Made by a program: the position numbers and the translations under genes. Under the pieces are notes generated by a model. It had not been told where the DNA came from. It searched no databases and saw only the letters and a list, made by a program, of their open reading frames with translations. Shown here piece by piece: positions 9,175-18,010 of a DNA stretch of 64,000 nucleotides. The stretch covers positions 39,140-103,139 of the forward strand of contig UQEY01000003.1 in the NCBI GenBank assembly GCA_900540235.1, read 5' to 3'. Source of the stretch: an uncultured Eubacteriales bacterium. GTDB lineage: Bacteria; Bacillota; Clostridia; Oscillospirales; Acutalibacteraceae. Within the stretch, counting starts at the first letter, position 1; every line of letters starts with the position of its first letter.

Positions 9175-12100
9175 TGAATAGATTTTCAGACTATTTTTCA
9201 AATTATATTGACAGTACCACAATTACATATATAGGAAACGGCGAGATTATTTCTTTTACCGTTTCAAGGGAAAAGCGAGAGCTAAGCGTAGGCTTATCGC
9301 TTCAAAGCTTTGTTGACTGCGGCGTTATCGATTCTGCTCAAAAGCAAATTGCCTCGGCTATGGAACTTAAAAAAGTTCATTTAAAGCCGAAATTTCCGAA
9401 AAGTATGTTTTCGCTCGATTTGATGCCAAAGGTGTTTGACTATGTTAAACACGAAGTTCCTGCGGCTAACGGCTTTTTTGACGATGCCGAAGCTGAACTT
9501 GAGGAGCGTACACTTACCGTTTGCTTAAAAAAAGGCGGCAAGGAAGTGCTTGAATCTCAAAAGGTTGACCGTGCAATTTCAAATAAAATTTATGAACTTT
9601 TTGATATTGATTATGTTGTAAACTTTCTTGAAGTTCAGGCTTTTGATATGGAAAAAGCCGTTAAGCAAGCGGTTGAAGAACGCAGAGCGATTGAACAGCA
9701 GAAGAAGGAAGAAGAGGAAAAGAATGTTTCCCACGAACTTTGGGATGAACTTCCTGTTTTTAAAGACACTTTAAAGAAAATTCACGGCAAAACTATTCAC
9801 GAAAAGCCGAAAAATATTGCTGATGTTTCAACCGAAGACGGTTATGTTACTGTTTGGGGTGATGTGTTAAAAACGGAAGTTCGTGAAACTAAGCGTGGAA
9901 CAAGCAAAATTTTTGATTTTGACATTACCGACTATACATCTTCAATCACGGTTAAGATGTTTGACGATAAAAGGGTTATTGACCCGCTTGTTGAAAAGAT
10001 TAATGAAGCAGGCACGCTTGTTATCAGCGGCGGCTATCAGTTTGACACTTTTTCAAACCAATATGTCCTTCGCCCTTATGCCATAGCAAGTATTAAAAAA
10101 GCTGAAAAGATGGATGAAGAACCTGAAAAGAGAATTGAACTTCATCTCCATACTTCCTTGTCTGAAATGGACGGCATTTCTTCACCCACTTCTCTTGTTA
10201 AGCAGGCAATTAAGTGGGGTCACGAAGCGATTGCCGTTACCGACCACGGTGTTGTACAGGCTTTGCCTGAAGCGTATGCCGCAGCAGGAAAGGGCAGCAA
10301 AATTAAGCTTATTTTGGGTATGGAGGGATACCTTGTTGACGATGAAAAGTATCCCGACTTCCTTAATATGAAAACTAACGCATATAAGCGTCACCATATA
10401 ATTTTCCTTGTTAAGGAAGATACATCTATGGATGAATCTATTCCTAAAGAGGAAAGAAAGTACGGCAGGAAAAATCTTTATGAAATGATTTCTGCCTCAA
10501 ATGTGAAATATTTCAAAAAGCGTCCGCTTATTCCGAAATCGCTTATTGCCAAAAAGCGTGCGGGTATAATTATCGGTTCGGCTTGTGAACAGGGTGAAGT
10601 TTATCAAGCAATTCTTAACGGCGCAAGCGATGAAGAACTTGAAAAGATTGCCTCCTTTTATGATTACCTTGAAATTCAGCCGAACGGCAACAACGAATTT
10701 ATGCTTAGGACAAGCGATCAGGAATATATAACAAATAAGCGTGGCGAGGAAAAGAAGAATGTTTACTGGCGAGTAAACACAGAAGAAGATTTAATCAATA
10801 TTAATAAAAAGATTATTGCCGTTGCCGACAAACTCGGCAAGCTTACCGTTGCAACGGGAGATGTCCATTTCCTCAGCGAGCACGATGCTAAGTTTCGTGC
10901 TATCATTATGGCTTCAAAAGGCTTTGATGACGCCGATAATCAAGCGCCGCTTTACTTTAAAACAACGAGGGAAATGCTCGACGATTTTGCTTGGGCAGGC
11001 GACAGAGCGAGGGAATTTGTTATTGACAATCCTAAAAAGATTGCCGACAGTATTATGGATAATATTCCTCCAATCCCTCCGGGAACTTTCCAACCTCACA
11101 TTGACGGCGCTAACGAGGAGCTTACTGAAAAATGTTGGTCAAGGGCTAAGGAACTTTACGGTGACCCCGTTCCCGAATATGTTGCAAACAGGCTTCAGCG
11201 TGAGCTTGATTCAATTATAGGTCACGGCTTCGGCGTGCTTTATGTTATCGCCAAAAGACTTGTTGAGGAGAGCGAGAGAAACGGCTATTTGGTTGGTTCC
11301 CGTGGTTCCGTCGGTTCTTCTTTTGCCGCTCATATGGGCGGTATATCCGAGGTTAACCCGCTTGCACCTCACTATTATTGTACCAAGTGTAAGCACTCCG
11401 AATTTATACTTGACGGCTCTGTCGGTTCCGGTTTTGACTTGCCTAAAAAAGATTGCCCAAACTGCGGTATTCCTATGAAGCGTGACGGTCACGAAATTCC
11501 GTTTGAAACATTCCTTGGTTTCGACGGTGATAAGGAGCCTGATATCGACCTTAACTTTTCGGGCGAATATCAGTCCAGGTCGCACAGATTTACCGAGGAA
11601 CTTTTCGGTAAGGAATATGTGTTTAAGGCAGGTACTATGGCTACCGTTGCAGACAAAACAGCTTACGGCTATGTTATGAAGTATCTTGATGAGCGTGGTA
11701 TTCAAAATGTAACTCCGAGAGCGGAGATTGACAGGCTTACAGTCGGCTGTACCGGTATTAAGCGTACCACGGGTCAGCATCCCGGCGGTATGGTTGTTGT
11801 GCCGGATAAATATACGGTTGAAGATTTTACACCTATTCAGTATCCGTCAAACGACGAATCAAAGGGTACATATACTACTCACTTCGACTTTAAAAATTCG
11901 CTTCACGATACCCTTCTTAAACTTGATGAGCTTGGTCACGATAACCCTACTCTTTACAAGTATCTTGAAGATTCAACGGGTATTCCTGTTATGGATGTTG
12001 ACTTGTCCGACCCACTATTGTACCAACTTATCACTTCAACCGAGCCTATCGGTGTTTCGCCGGAGGATATAGATTGCCAAACCGGTACGCTTGCCATTCC

Positions 12101-13016
12101 TGAAATGGGTACGCCGTTTGTTATCGGTATGCTTCTTGAAGCTAAACCTAAAACTTTTGCCGATTTGCTCCAAATTTCAGGTCTTTCCCACGGTACTGAT
12201 GTATGGCTCGGCAATGCGCAGGAACTTATTCAAAACGGCATTTGCACAATTTCCGAAGTTATCGGTTGTCGTGACGATATTATGACCTATCTGCTTCATA
12301 AAGCGGAAAATTATGAAAAAACAACAGGTAAAGAGTCGCCGCTTAAAAAGAAAGACTGTTTCAAAATTATGGAATATACCCGTAAGGGTAAAGCTCCAAA
12401 GGAACTTCCGCCATATGAGGAAGCGATGAAAACAGTCGGTGTTGAACAGTGGTATATTGATTCCTGCTATAAGATTAAATATATGTTCCCTAAGGCTCAT
12501 GCGGCGGCTTATGTTATTGCGGCTTTGCGTCTTGCTTGGTACAAAATTCATAAACCCATCAATTTCTATTCTGCATACTTTACCGTTCGTGGCGGCGCTA
12601 TTGACGCAGTTGCGGCAGTGCAGGGCAAAGCGGCAGTAAAGAAAAAGATGGAGGAAATTAAGCTCAAGGGTAACGATAAAACGGCTAAGGATGAAAGTAC
12701 ATATATTGTTTTGCAAATTGTTATTGAAATGCTTGCAAGGGGTATTGAATTTTTACCGGTTGATATTTATAAGTCTGACGCAAGAATTTATCAAATTGAG
12801 GACGGCAAAATCAGGCTTCCTTTCGGCGCTATCGACGGTATCGGTGAAAATGCGGCTATTGCACTTGCAAATGCACGAAATGACGGCGGCGGTGACTTCC
12901 TTTCTTATGACGATTTGATGGCGAGAGCAGGCGTCGGCAAGAGCGTTTGCGAAGCACTTAAAAATGCGGGCGCACTCGGTGATATGCCTGAATCTAACCA
13001 AATTTCGCTGTTTTAG
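9174..13016 (+). CDS. polC: DNA polymerase III alpha subunit, PolC type, lacking the exonuclease insert
   Basis: The replicative polymerase of Firmicutes. The 1280-residue product is about 160 shorter than typical PolC (~1440). Domains in order: N-terminal region, OB-fold (about residues 215-310), PHP domain starting at ELHLHTSLSEMDG (about 322), a CxxC...CxxC zinc finger (about 735-765), the catalytic EPDIDLNFSGEYQ motif with the essential aspartates (about 788), and the fingers and C-terminal domains. In standard PolC the DEDDh proofreading exonuclease is inserted in the PHP domain after the EANLVDDG region. Here the equivalent EGYLVDDEKYPDFL is followed within about ten residues by HHIIFLVKED, the sequence normally found after the exonuclease, and no DxETTG motif occurs anywhere. 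The deletion is clean and in frame. It overlaps ispG by one base. Confidence 0.96.
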   Translation: MNRFSDYFSNYIDSTTITYIGNGEIISFTVSREKRELSVGLSLQSFVDCGVIDSAQKQIASAMELKKVHLKPKFPKSMFSLDLMPKVFDYVKHEVPAANGFFDDAEAELEERTLTVCLKKGGKEVLESQKVDRAISNKIYELFDIDYVVNFLEVQAFDMEKAVKQAVEERRAIEQQKKEEEEKNVSHELWDELPVFKDTLKKIHGKTIHEKPKNIADVSTEDGYVTVWGDVLKTEVRETKRGTSKIFDFDITDYTSSITVKMFDDKRVIDPLVEKINEAGTLVISGGYQFDTFSNQYVLRPYAIASIKKAEKMDEEPEKRIELHLHTSLSEMDGISSPTSLVKQAIKWGHEAIAVTDHGVVQALPEAYAAAGKGSKIKLILGMEGYLVDDEKYPDFLNMKTNAYKRHHIIFLVKEDTSMDESIPKEERKYGRKNLYEMISASNVKYFKKRPLIPKSLIAKKRAGIIIGSACEQGEVYQAILNGASDEELEKIASFYDYLEIQPNGNNEFMLRTSDQEYITNKRGEEKKNVYWRVNTEEDLININKKIIAVADKLGKLTVATGDVHFLSEHDAKFRAIIMASKGFDDADNQAPLYFKTTREMLDDFAWAGDRAREFVIDNPKKIADSIMDNIPPIPPGTFQPHIDGANEELTEKCWSRAKELYGDPVPEYVANRLQRELDSIIGHGFGVLYVIAKRLVEESERNGYLVGSRGSVGSSFAAHMGGISEVNPLAPHYYCTKCKHSEFILDGSVGSGFDLPKKDCPNCGIPMKRDGHEIPFETFLGFDGDKEPDIDLNFSGEYQSRSHRFTEELFGKEYVFKAGTMATVADKTAYGYVMKYLDERGIQNVTPRAEIDRLTVGCTGIKRTTGQHPGGMVVVPDKYTVEDFTPIQYPSNDESKGTYTTHFDFKNSLHDTLLKLDELGHDNPTLYKYLEDSTGIPVMDVDLSDPLLYQLITSTEPIGVSPEDIDCQTGTLAIPEMGTPFVIGMLLEAKPKTFADLLQISGLSHGTDVWLGNAQELIQNGICTISEVIGCRDDIMTYLLHKAENYEKTTGKESPLKKKDCFKIMEYTRKGKAPKELPPYEEAMKTVGVEQWYIDSCYKIKYMFPKAHAAAYVIAALRLAWYKIHKPINFYSAYFTVRGGAIDAVAAVQGKAAVKKKMEEIKLKGNDKTAKDESTYIVLQIVIEMLARGIEFLPVDIYKSDARIYQIEDGKIRLPFGAIDGIGENAAIALANARNDGGGDFLSYDDLMARAGVGKSVCEALKNAGALGDMPESNQISLF

Positions 13017-13059
13017 CCGCTTTATTTAAATTAAAATTATAAAAAATGCTGAAATAATC

Positions 13060-13088
13060 TTGACATTGATGTTGTAGTATGTTAGCAT
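13060..13088 (+). promoter_or_regulatory. SigA-type promoter of the histidine operon
   Basis: TTGACA (13060-13065), a 17-bp spacer, then TAGCAT (13083-13088), about 42 bases before the hisZG start. No T-box or attenuator hairpin was recognised in the short leader. Confidence 0.75.
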
Positions 13089-13130
13089 ATTACCACTCTA
13101 CTACGCTAAAGTGACAGGAGATTTATTGTT

Positions 13131-14744
13131 ATGAAAAGATATTCAAAGCTTATTCCGCAGGGAACGAGAGATTTATTATTTGAAGAATGTGACGACAGGC
13201 GCAAGGTTGAAGCAACTTTGTCAGAGCTTTTTAAGGAGCATAGCTATAGAAAAGTTATGACTCCTACCGTTGAGTTTTACGATGTATTTTCCGACAACGA
13301 CTTGGGTATTGAGGCTGAGGAGATGTACAAGCTTTCCGACTCCCTCGGCAGGACTACTGTTCTTCGCCCGGATAACACCGCTCCTATTGCCCGTCTTGTT
13401 GCAACAAGGCTTTCTAAGGAAGATTTTCCGGTTCGCCTTTATTATAACCAGAGCGTTTATGTAAGAAATAAAACGCTTGCCGGCAGAACGGATGAAACAG
13501 AGCAAAGCGGTATTGAATTTATCGGTGACGGCAGTATGGATGCCGATATCGAAGTTATTTCTATGGCTTATGAAGCACTTAAAAGAAATAATGTCGCTTC
13601 CTTTAAACTTGAACTTTGCCATGCGGGTTTCTTTAAATCTATCCTTAATAAAATGGATATTACCGACACTCAAAAGGCTGACATTTGCAAGCTTATTGAG
13701 GGCAAAAATTATGCCGCACTCGGCGATATGCTTGATACAATCGGTTCAAGTAAAGAGGCAGATGTAATTAAAAAACTTCCAAGGCTTTTCGGCGATGTAA
13801 GTGTAATTGACGAAGCTAAAAAGCTTTACAGCGATAAGCAAAGTGACGAAGCGCTCAATTATTTAAAAACTGTTTTTGAAAAACTCTGTACTCTCGGTCT
13901 TGGTGATAATATAACTATTGACCTCGGTCTTGTAAACAGAAGCAATTATTATACCGGCGTTATCTTCCGTGGATATGCCGAGGGCAGCGGTCTTACCATT
14001 GTTTCAGGCGGTAGGTACGATAACCTTATCGGAGAATTCGGTCTTGATGCACCGGCTGTCGGTTTTGGCGTTAATGTTAATGCTCTTTGTGATGTTACGA
14101 GGGAAGAAATTAATGTTGACCGTCCTATTCGCATTGCGCTTACTAAGGGCAGACTTGAAAAATCTTCCGTAGCACTGTTTAAAAAAATGGGTCTTGACAC
14201 AACCGAACTTGAAAACAAGGGCAGAAGGCTTATTTTACCTGTCGGCGATTATGAAGCTGTTCTTTCAAAAGCACCCGATGTTATTACTTATGTTGAGCAC
14301 GGTGTTTGCGATATCGGTGTAGTCGGCAAGGATACCATTGTTGAGCACGGCAATTCTTTTTATGAAGTTATTGACCTTAATATCGGTAAGTGCCGTTTTG
14401 CTCTTGCTTGCCCAAAGGGTACCGATTTCTTCTCCGGTTATAGAAGAAAGGTTGTTGCAAGTAAGTACCCAAAGGTTGCAAAGGCTTATTTTCAGTCTAA
14501 GGGTATGGATGTTGATATTATTAAAATTGAGGGCAGTGTTGAACTTGCTCCGCTTTTGGGTCTTGCAGACGGTATTGTTGATATTGTTGAAACGGGTTCA
14601 ACTCTTAAAGAAAACGGACTTGAAGTTGTTGACACGATTATGCCGATTTCGGCAAGAGTTATTGTTAATATGGCTTCAATGAAGCTTCGTAAAAAGGAAA
14701 TTGAGGACTTTTTAAACGATTTAGAACTTGCATCTAAAGTTTGA
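13131..14744 (+). CDS. hisZG: HisZ-HisG fusion: ATP phosphoribosyltransferase, regulatory plus catalytic parts
   Basis: First step of histidine synthesis: ATP plus PRPP to phosphoribosyl-ATP. Residues 1 to about 325 are a HisRS-like HisZ domain (IPQGTRDLLFEE start, VLRPDNTAPIARL, and the motif GLTIVSGGRYDNLIGEFG). From about residue 330 a complete short-form HisG begins (IRIALTKGRLEKSS) and runs to the end, including DIGVVGKDT and GIVDIVETGSTLKENGL. Short HisG normally needs a separate HisZ partner; here both are in one 537-residue chain with no stop or frameshift between them. The RBS is AGGAGA. It leads hisD-hisB-hisA-hisI-hisE. Confidence 0.93.
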   Translation: MKRYSKLIPQGTRDLLFEECDDRRKVEATLSELFKEHSYRKVMTPTVEFYDVFSDNDLGIEAEEMYKLSDSLGRTTVLRPDNTAPIARLVATRLSKEDFPVRLYYNQSVYVRNKTLAGRTDETEQSGIEFIGDGSMDADIEVISMAYEALKRNNVASFKLELCHAGFFKSILNKMDITDTQKADICKLIEGKNYAALGDMLDTIGSSKEADVIKKLPRLFGDVSVIDEAKKLYSDKQSDEALNYLKTVFEKLCTLGLGDNITIDLGLVNRSNYYTGVIFRGYAEGSGLTIVSGGRYDNLIGEFGLDAPAVGFGVNVNALCDVTREEINVDRPIRIALTKGRLEKSSVALFKKMGLDTTELENKGRRLILPVGDYEAVLSKAPDVITYVEHGVCDIGVVGKDTIVEHGNSFYEVIDLNIGKCRFALACPKGTDFFSGYRRKVVASKYPKVAKAYFQSKGMDVDIIKIEGSVELAPLLGLADGIVDIVETGSTLKENGLEVVDTIMPISARVIVNMASMKLRKKEIEDFLNDLELASKV

Positions 14745-14763
14745 TATAAAGAGGTAGATAAAG

Positions 14764-16047
14764 ATGAATATTACTAAGGCAAACGGCAAAAGCGAATACG
14801 AGCTTATTAAAAATTTAAAAAAGCGTTCGGGTGAAACCGATGAAAAAATAGTTGAAGCCGTTACTACAATTATTAATTCTGTTAAAGAGCAGGGCGATGA
14901 AGCAGTAAGGGAATTTACCGTTAGATTTGACGGTATGCTCCCTAAAAAAACTGTTATTGAAAAGGATGAACTTAACGCTTATCTTGACGAGGTTGAACCT
15001 GATTTTAAGCAGGCACTCGTTAAAGCTTCGGCTAATATTTACGACTTTCATAAGCGTCAGGCTCAGCAATCTTGGATGACTACTAAGGAAAACGGAGTAA
15101 TTATGGGTCAGCGTATTCGTGGACTTCACAGAGTGGGTATTTATGTGCCGGGCGGTACTGCGGCTTATCCTTCTTCCGTTTTGATGAATGCTATTCCTGC
15201 CAAGATTGCCGGTGTTAAGGAGATTGTTATGGTTACTCCTCCGGGTAAGGACGGTAACCCTAACCCTGACATTATGGCTGCCGCCGCTATTGCCGGTGTT
15301 GACAGAGTATTTCTTGTTGGCGGTGCTCAGGCTGTTGCCGCACTTGCTTACGGTACTGAAAAAATACCGAAGGTTGATAAAATTGTAGGCCCGGGTAATA
15401 TTTTTGTTGCTACTGCAAAAAAACTTCTTTACGGTGTTGTTGATATTGATATGGTTGCAGGTCCGAGTGAAATTCTTATTGTTGCCGATAAGAGCGCTAA
15501 GCCTGCTTACCTTGCCGCCGACCTTATGAGTCAGGCGGAGCATGATGTTAGAGCTTCCGCTATTTTGCTCACTACTTCAAGCGATATTGCAAGGGCTACG
15601 GCAAGGGAAATTGACAGGCAGATTAAATATCTTGAGCGTCAGGAAATTATTGAAAAGTCACTTAATGACTACGGCGAAATTATTGTTTGCGAAAATCTTG
15701 ACCAAGCTATTGAGTTTGCAAACGAACTTGCACCCGAGCATCTTGAAATGTGTGTTGAAGAACCGCTTAAATATATAGGCAGGCTTGACAACGCAGGCTC
15801 GGTATTTCTCGGCAACTTTTCCCCTGAACCTCTCGGCGATTACTATGCAGGTCCAAACCATGTTCTTCCTACAAGCGGTACTGCAAGATTTTTCTCGCCT
15901 CTTTCTGTTGACAGCTTTGTTAAGAAAAGTTCGTTTATTTATTATACCGAGGAAGAACTTGAAAAGGCTAAGAACGATATTGTTAAGCTTGCGGATACAG
16001 AGGGTTTAACTGCTCACGCAAATTCCATAAAAGTAAGATTTGAATAA
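14764..16047 (+). CDS. hisD: Histidinol dehydrogenase
   Basis: Zinc- and NAD-dependent enzyme oxidising histidinol to histidine in two steps. The 427-residue length is normal. Seen are GLHRVGIYVPGGTAAYPSS, KIVGPGNIFVATAK, the VAGPSEILIVAD motif, SQAEHDVRASAILLT with metal-binding Gln/His, and the C-terminal YAGPNHVLPTSGTARF block. RBS AGAGGTAG. Second gene of the operon, 19 bases after hisZG. Confidence 0.97.
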   Translation: MNITKANGKSEYELIKNLKKRSGETDEKIVEAVTTIINSVKEQGDEAVREFTVRFDGMLPKKTVIEKDELNAYLDEVEPDFKQALVKASANIYDFHKRQAQQSWMTTKENGVIMGQRIRGLHRVGIYVPGGTAAYPSSVLMNAIPAKIAGVKEIVMVTPPGKDGNPNPDIMAAAAIAGVDRVFLVGGAQAVAALAYGTEKIPKVDKIVGPGNIFVATAKKLLYGVVDIDMVAGPSEILIVADKSAKPAYLAADLMSQAEHDVRASAILLTTSSDIARATAREIDRQIKYLERQEIIEKSLNDYGEIIVCENLDQAIEFANELAPEHLEMCVEEPLKYIGRLDNAGSVFLGNFSPEPLGDYYAGPNHVLPTSGTARFFSPLSVDSFVKKSSFIYYTEEELEKAKNDIVKLADTEGLTAHANSIKVRFE

Positions 16048-16060
16048 TCAGAGGTAAAAT

Positions 16061-16639
16061 ATGAGGACTGCTTTAATTGAAAGAGATACGAAAGAAACTC
16101 AGATAAAAATTGAACTTTGTCTTGACGGCGGTGAAGTGAGCGTGTCAACGGGCATAGGCTTTTTTGACCATATGCTTACAGCTTTCGGTGTTCACGGCGG
16201 TTTTGGTCTTAAAGTTCGGGTTAACGGCGATTTGGAGGTCGATACTCACCACACTGTTGAGGATACCGGCATTGCGCTCGGTCAGGCTTTTAAACAGGCA
16301 CTCGGTGATATGAGCGGAATTGAGCGCTACGGCTTTTTCTCAATTCCTATGGACGAAGCGCTTGCAAACTGCGTGCTTGATATTTCTAACAGACCTTTCC
16401 TTGTTTTTAAGGCTGAGTTTAACGAGGAACGCTGCGGCGAATTTGAAACTTGTATGACTGAGGAATTTTTCAGGGCTTTTGCTATGAATTCTGGTATCAC
16501 ACTTCACCTTGAAGTGCCTTACGGTACTAATTCTCATCACGAGATTGAAGCGCTGTTTAAAGCTTTTGCCCACGCATTAAAAATTGCTGTCAAGAAGAAT
16601 GAAGACGGCAGTGTTCTTTCAACCAAAGGAGTTTTGTGA
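16061..16639 (+). CDS. hisB: Imidazoleglycerol-phosphate dehydratase
   Basis: Dehydrates imidazole glycerol phosphate to imidazole acetol phosphate; a manganese enzyme. The 192-residue product is the monofunctional form without a phosphatase domain. Metal-binding histidine motifs are present: FFDHMLTAFGVHGGF, DTHHTVEDTGI and NSHHEIEALFKAFAHAL. The start follows AGAGG. The stop overlaps the start region of hisA. Confidence 0.97.
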   Translation: MRTALIERDTKETQIKIELCLDGGEVSVSTGIGFFDHMLTAFGVHGGFGLKVRVNGDLEVDTHHTVEDTGIALGQAFKQALGDMSGIERYGFFSIPMDEALANCVLDISNRPFLVFKAEFNEERCGEFETCMTEEFFRAFAMNSGITLHLEVPYGTNSHHEIEALFKAFAHALKIAVKKNEDGSVLSTKGVL

Positions 16640-17352
16640 TGATTATTTTACCTGCTATTGATATTATAGATGGCAAACCTGTTAGGCTTTATAAAGGCGA
16701 TTTTTCAACCGCAAAGCAGGTGGCAGGTGACGCTGTTGAAACTGCATTTGACTTTGTTAAAGCAGGGTGTGAATGGGTACATATGGTTGACCTTGACGGC
16801 TCACTGAAAAAAGAACCCGTTAATGCCGAAACTTTTATAACCGTTGCAAAGGAAACTAAGCTTAAAGTTGAACTCGGCGGCGGTATCAGAACTATGAAAG
16901 ATATCGATTTTTATATAAATAACGGAATCTCACGCATTATTTTAGGCTCGGTAGCGCTTAAAAATCCTGAGCTTGTAAAAGAAGCTGTAGCCGAGTTTGG
17001 AAGCAGAATTGCAGTAGGTATTGACGCCAAGGGCGGATATGTTGCAACCGAAGGCTGGGTTGAAAAAAGTGATGTTTACTTTACCGATCTTGCAAAGAAA
17101 ATGGAAGATATCGGCGTTAAAAATATTATCTTTACCGATATAAGCAAAGACGGTACTCTTTCGGGTCCGAATATTGAACAACTTGTTGAAATTGATAACG
17201 CAGTGTCTTGCGATATAACGGCTTCGGGCGGTGTTACCAAGATAGAAGATATACTCTCTCTTCGTGATAAAAAGCTTTACGGTGCTATTTGCGGCAAGAG
17301 TATTTATGAGGGTACGCTTGATTTGAGAGAAGCAGTTGAGGTATGCAAATGA
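16639..17352 (+). CDS. hisA: Phosphoribosylformimino-AICAR ribotide isomerase
   Basis: A TIM-barrel isomerase in histidine synthesis, 237 residues. The ATG at 16639 has AAAGGAG seven bases upstream; a GTG at 16636 is the in-frame alternative. The N-terminal IILPAIDIIDGKPVRLYKG with the catalytic Asp, the VELGGGIRT and ITASGGVTK phosphate-binding loops, and GIDAKGGYVATEGW are all present. The sequence keeps the HisA DGK pattern rather than that of HisF, so it is not the cyclase. The usual flanking hisH and hisF genes are absent here. Confidence 0.95.
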   Translation: MIILPAIDIIDGKPVRLYKGDFSTAKQVAGDAVETAFDFVKAGCEWVHMVDLDGSLKKEPVNAETFITVAKETKLKVELGGGIRTMKDIDFYINNGISRIILGSVALKNPELVKEAVAEFGSRIAVGIDAKGGYVATEGWVEKSDVYFTDLAKKMEDIGVKNIIFTDISKDGTLSGPNIEQLVEIDNAVSCDITASGGVTKIEDILSLRDKKLYGAICGKSIYEGTLDLREAVEVCK

Positions 17353-17687
17353 TTGATATAGAAAAATATTTTAAAAAAGCAGATTTGCTCCCTGCCGTTA
17401 TTCAGGAGGAAACAACCGGCGAGGTTCTTATGCTTGCATATATGAATCGTGAATCTATGAAAAAAACGCTTGAAACCGGTTACACTTGGTTTTGGTCAAG
17501 GTCAAGGCAGGAACTTTGGAACAAAGGCGCAACTTCGGGTCATCTTCAAAAAATCGTGTCTGTTTACGGTGACTGTGATGATGATACTCTTTTAATTAAA
17601 GTGATTCAAACAGGTGCCGCATGCCATACGGGTAATCACTCTTGCTTTTTTAACGAAATAAAACTTGAAACTAACGGAGAAGAATAA
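17349..17687 (+). CDS. hisI: Phosphoribosyl-AMP cyclohydrolase
   Basis: Opens the adenine ring of phosphoribosyl-AMP; a zinc/magnesium enzyme of 112 residues. The ATG at 17349 overlaps the hisA stop (ATGA) and is six to seven bases from GAGG; an ATG two codons earlier is possible. Signature segments: MLAYMNRESMKKTLETG, WFWSRSRQELWNKGATSG and the metal-ligand region GDCDDDTLLIKV with AACHTGNHSCF. It encodes only the cyclohydrolase domain; the pyrophosphohydrolase is the next gene. Confidence 0.96.
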   Translation: MIDIEKYFKKADLLPAVIQEETTGEVLMLAYMNRESMKKTLETGYTWFWSRSRQELWNKGATSGHLQKIVSVYGDCDDDTLLIKVIQTGAACHTGNHSCFFNEIKLETNGEE

Positions 17688-18010
17688 TGGACTATATTAG
17701 AAATGATTATGAAACTATTTTAGCAAGAAAGGAAGCTCAGGAGGAGGGTTCTTACACTTGCTATCTTTTTGAAAAGGGTCTTGACAAGATTCTTAAAAAA
17801 GTAGGCGAGGAATCAACCGAGATGGTTATTGCCGCAAAAAACGGTGTTAAGGATGAAACCGTAGGCGAAATTTGTGACCTTATTTATCATACTCTTGTTA
17901 TGATGGCAAACGAGGGAATCACTCCCGATGATGTTGATGCAGAACTTGCAAAGCGTGCCGAAAAAGCAGGCAATTTAAAGAAATTTCATGTAGTGGATAA
18001 GAATTCATAA
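17687..18010 (+). CDS. hisE: Phosphoribosyl-ATP pyrophosphohydrolase
   Basis: Hydrolyses phosphoribosyl-ATP to phosphoribosyl-AMP; an all-alpha MazG-fold enzyme of 107 residues. The KVGEESTEMVIAAKNG motif and DLIYHTLVMM are the family's metal-binding helices. The start ATG shares one base with the hisI stop and the stop shares one base with the recJ start, so translational coupling across hisI-hisE-recJ is likely. Confidence 0.96.
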   Translation: MDYIRNDYETILARKEAQEEGSYTCYLFEKGLDKILKKVGEESTEMVIAAKNGVKDETVGEICDLIYHTLVMMANEGITPDDVDAELAKRAEKAGNLKKFHVVDKNS

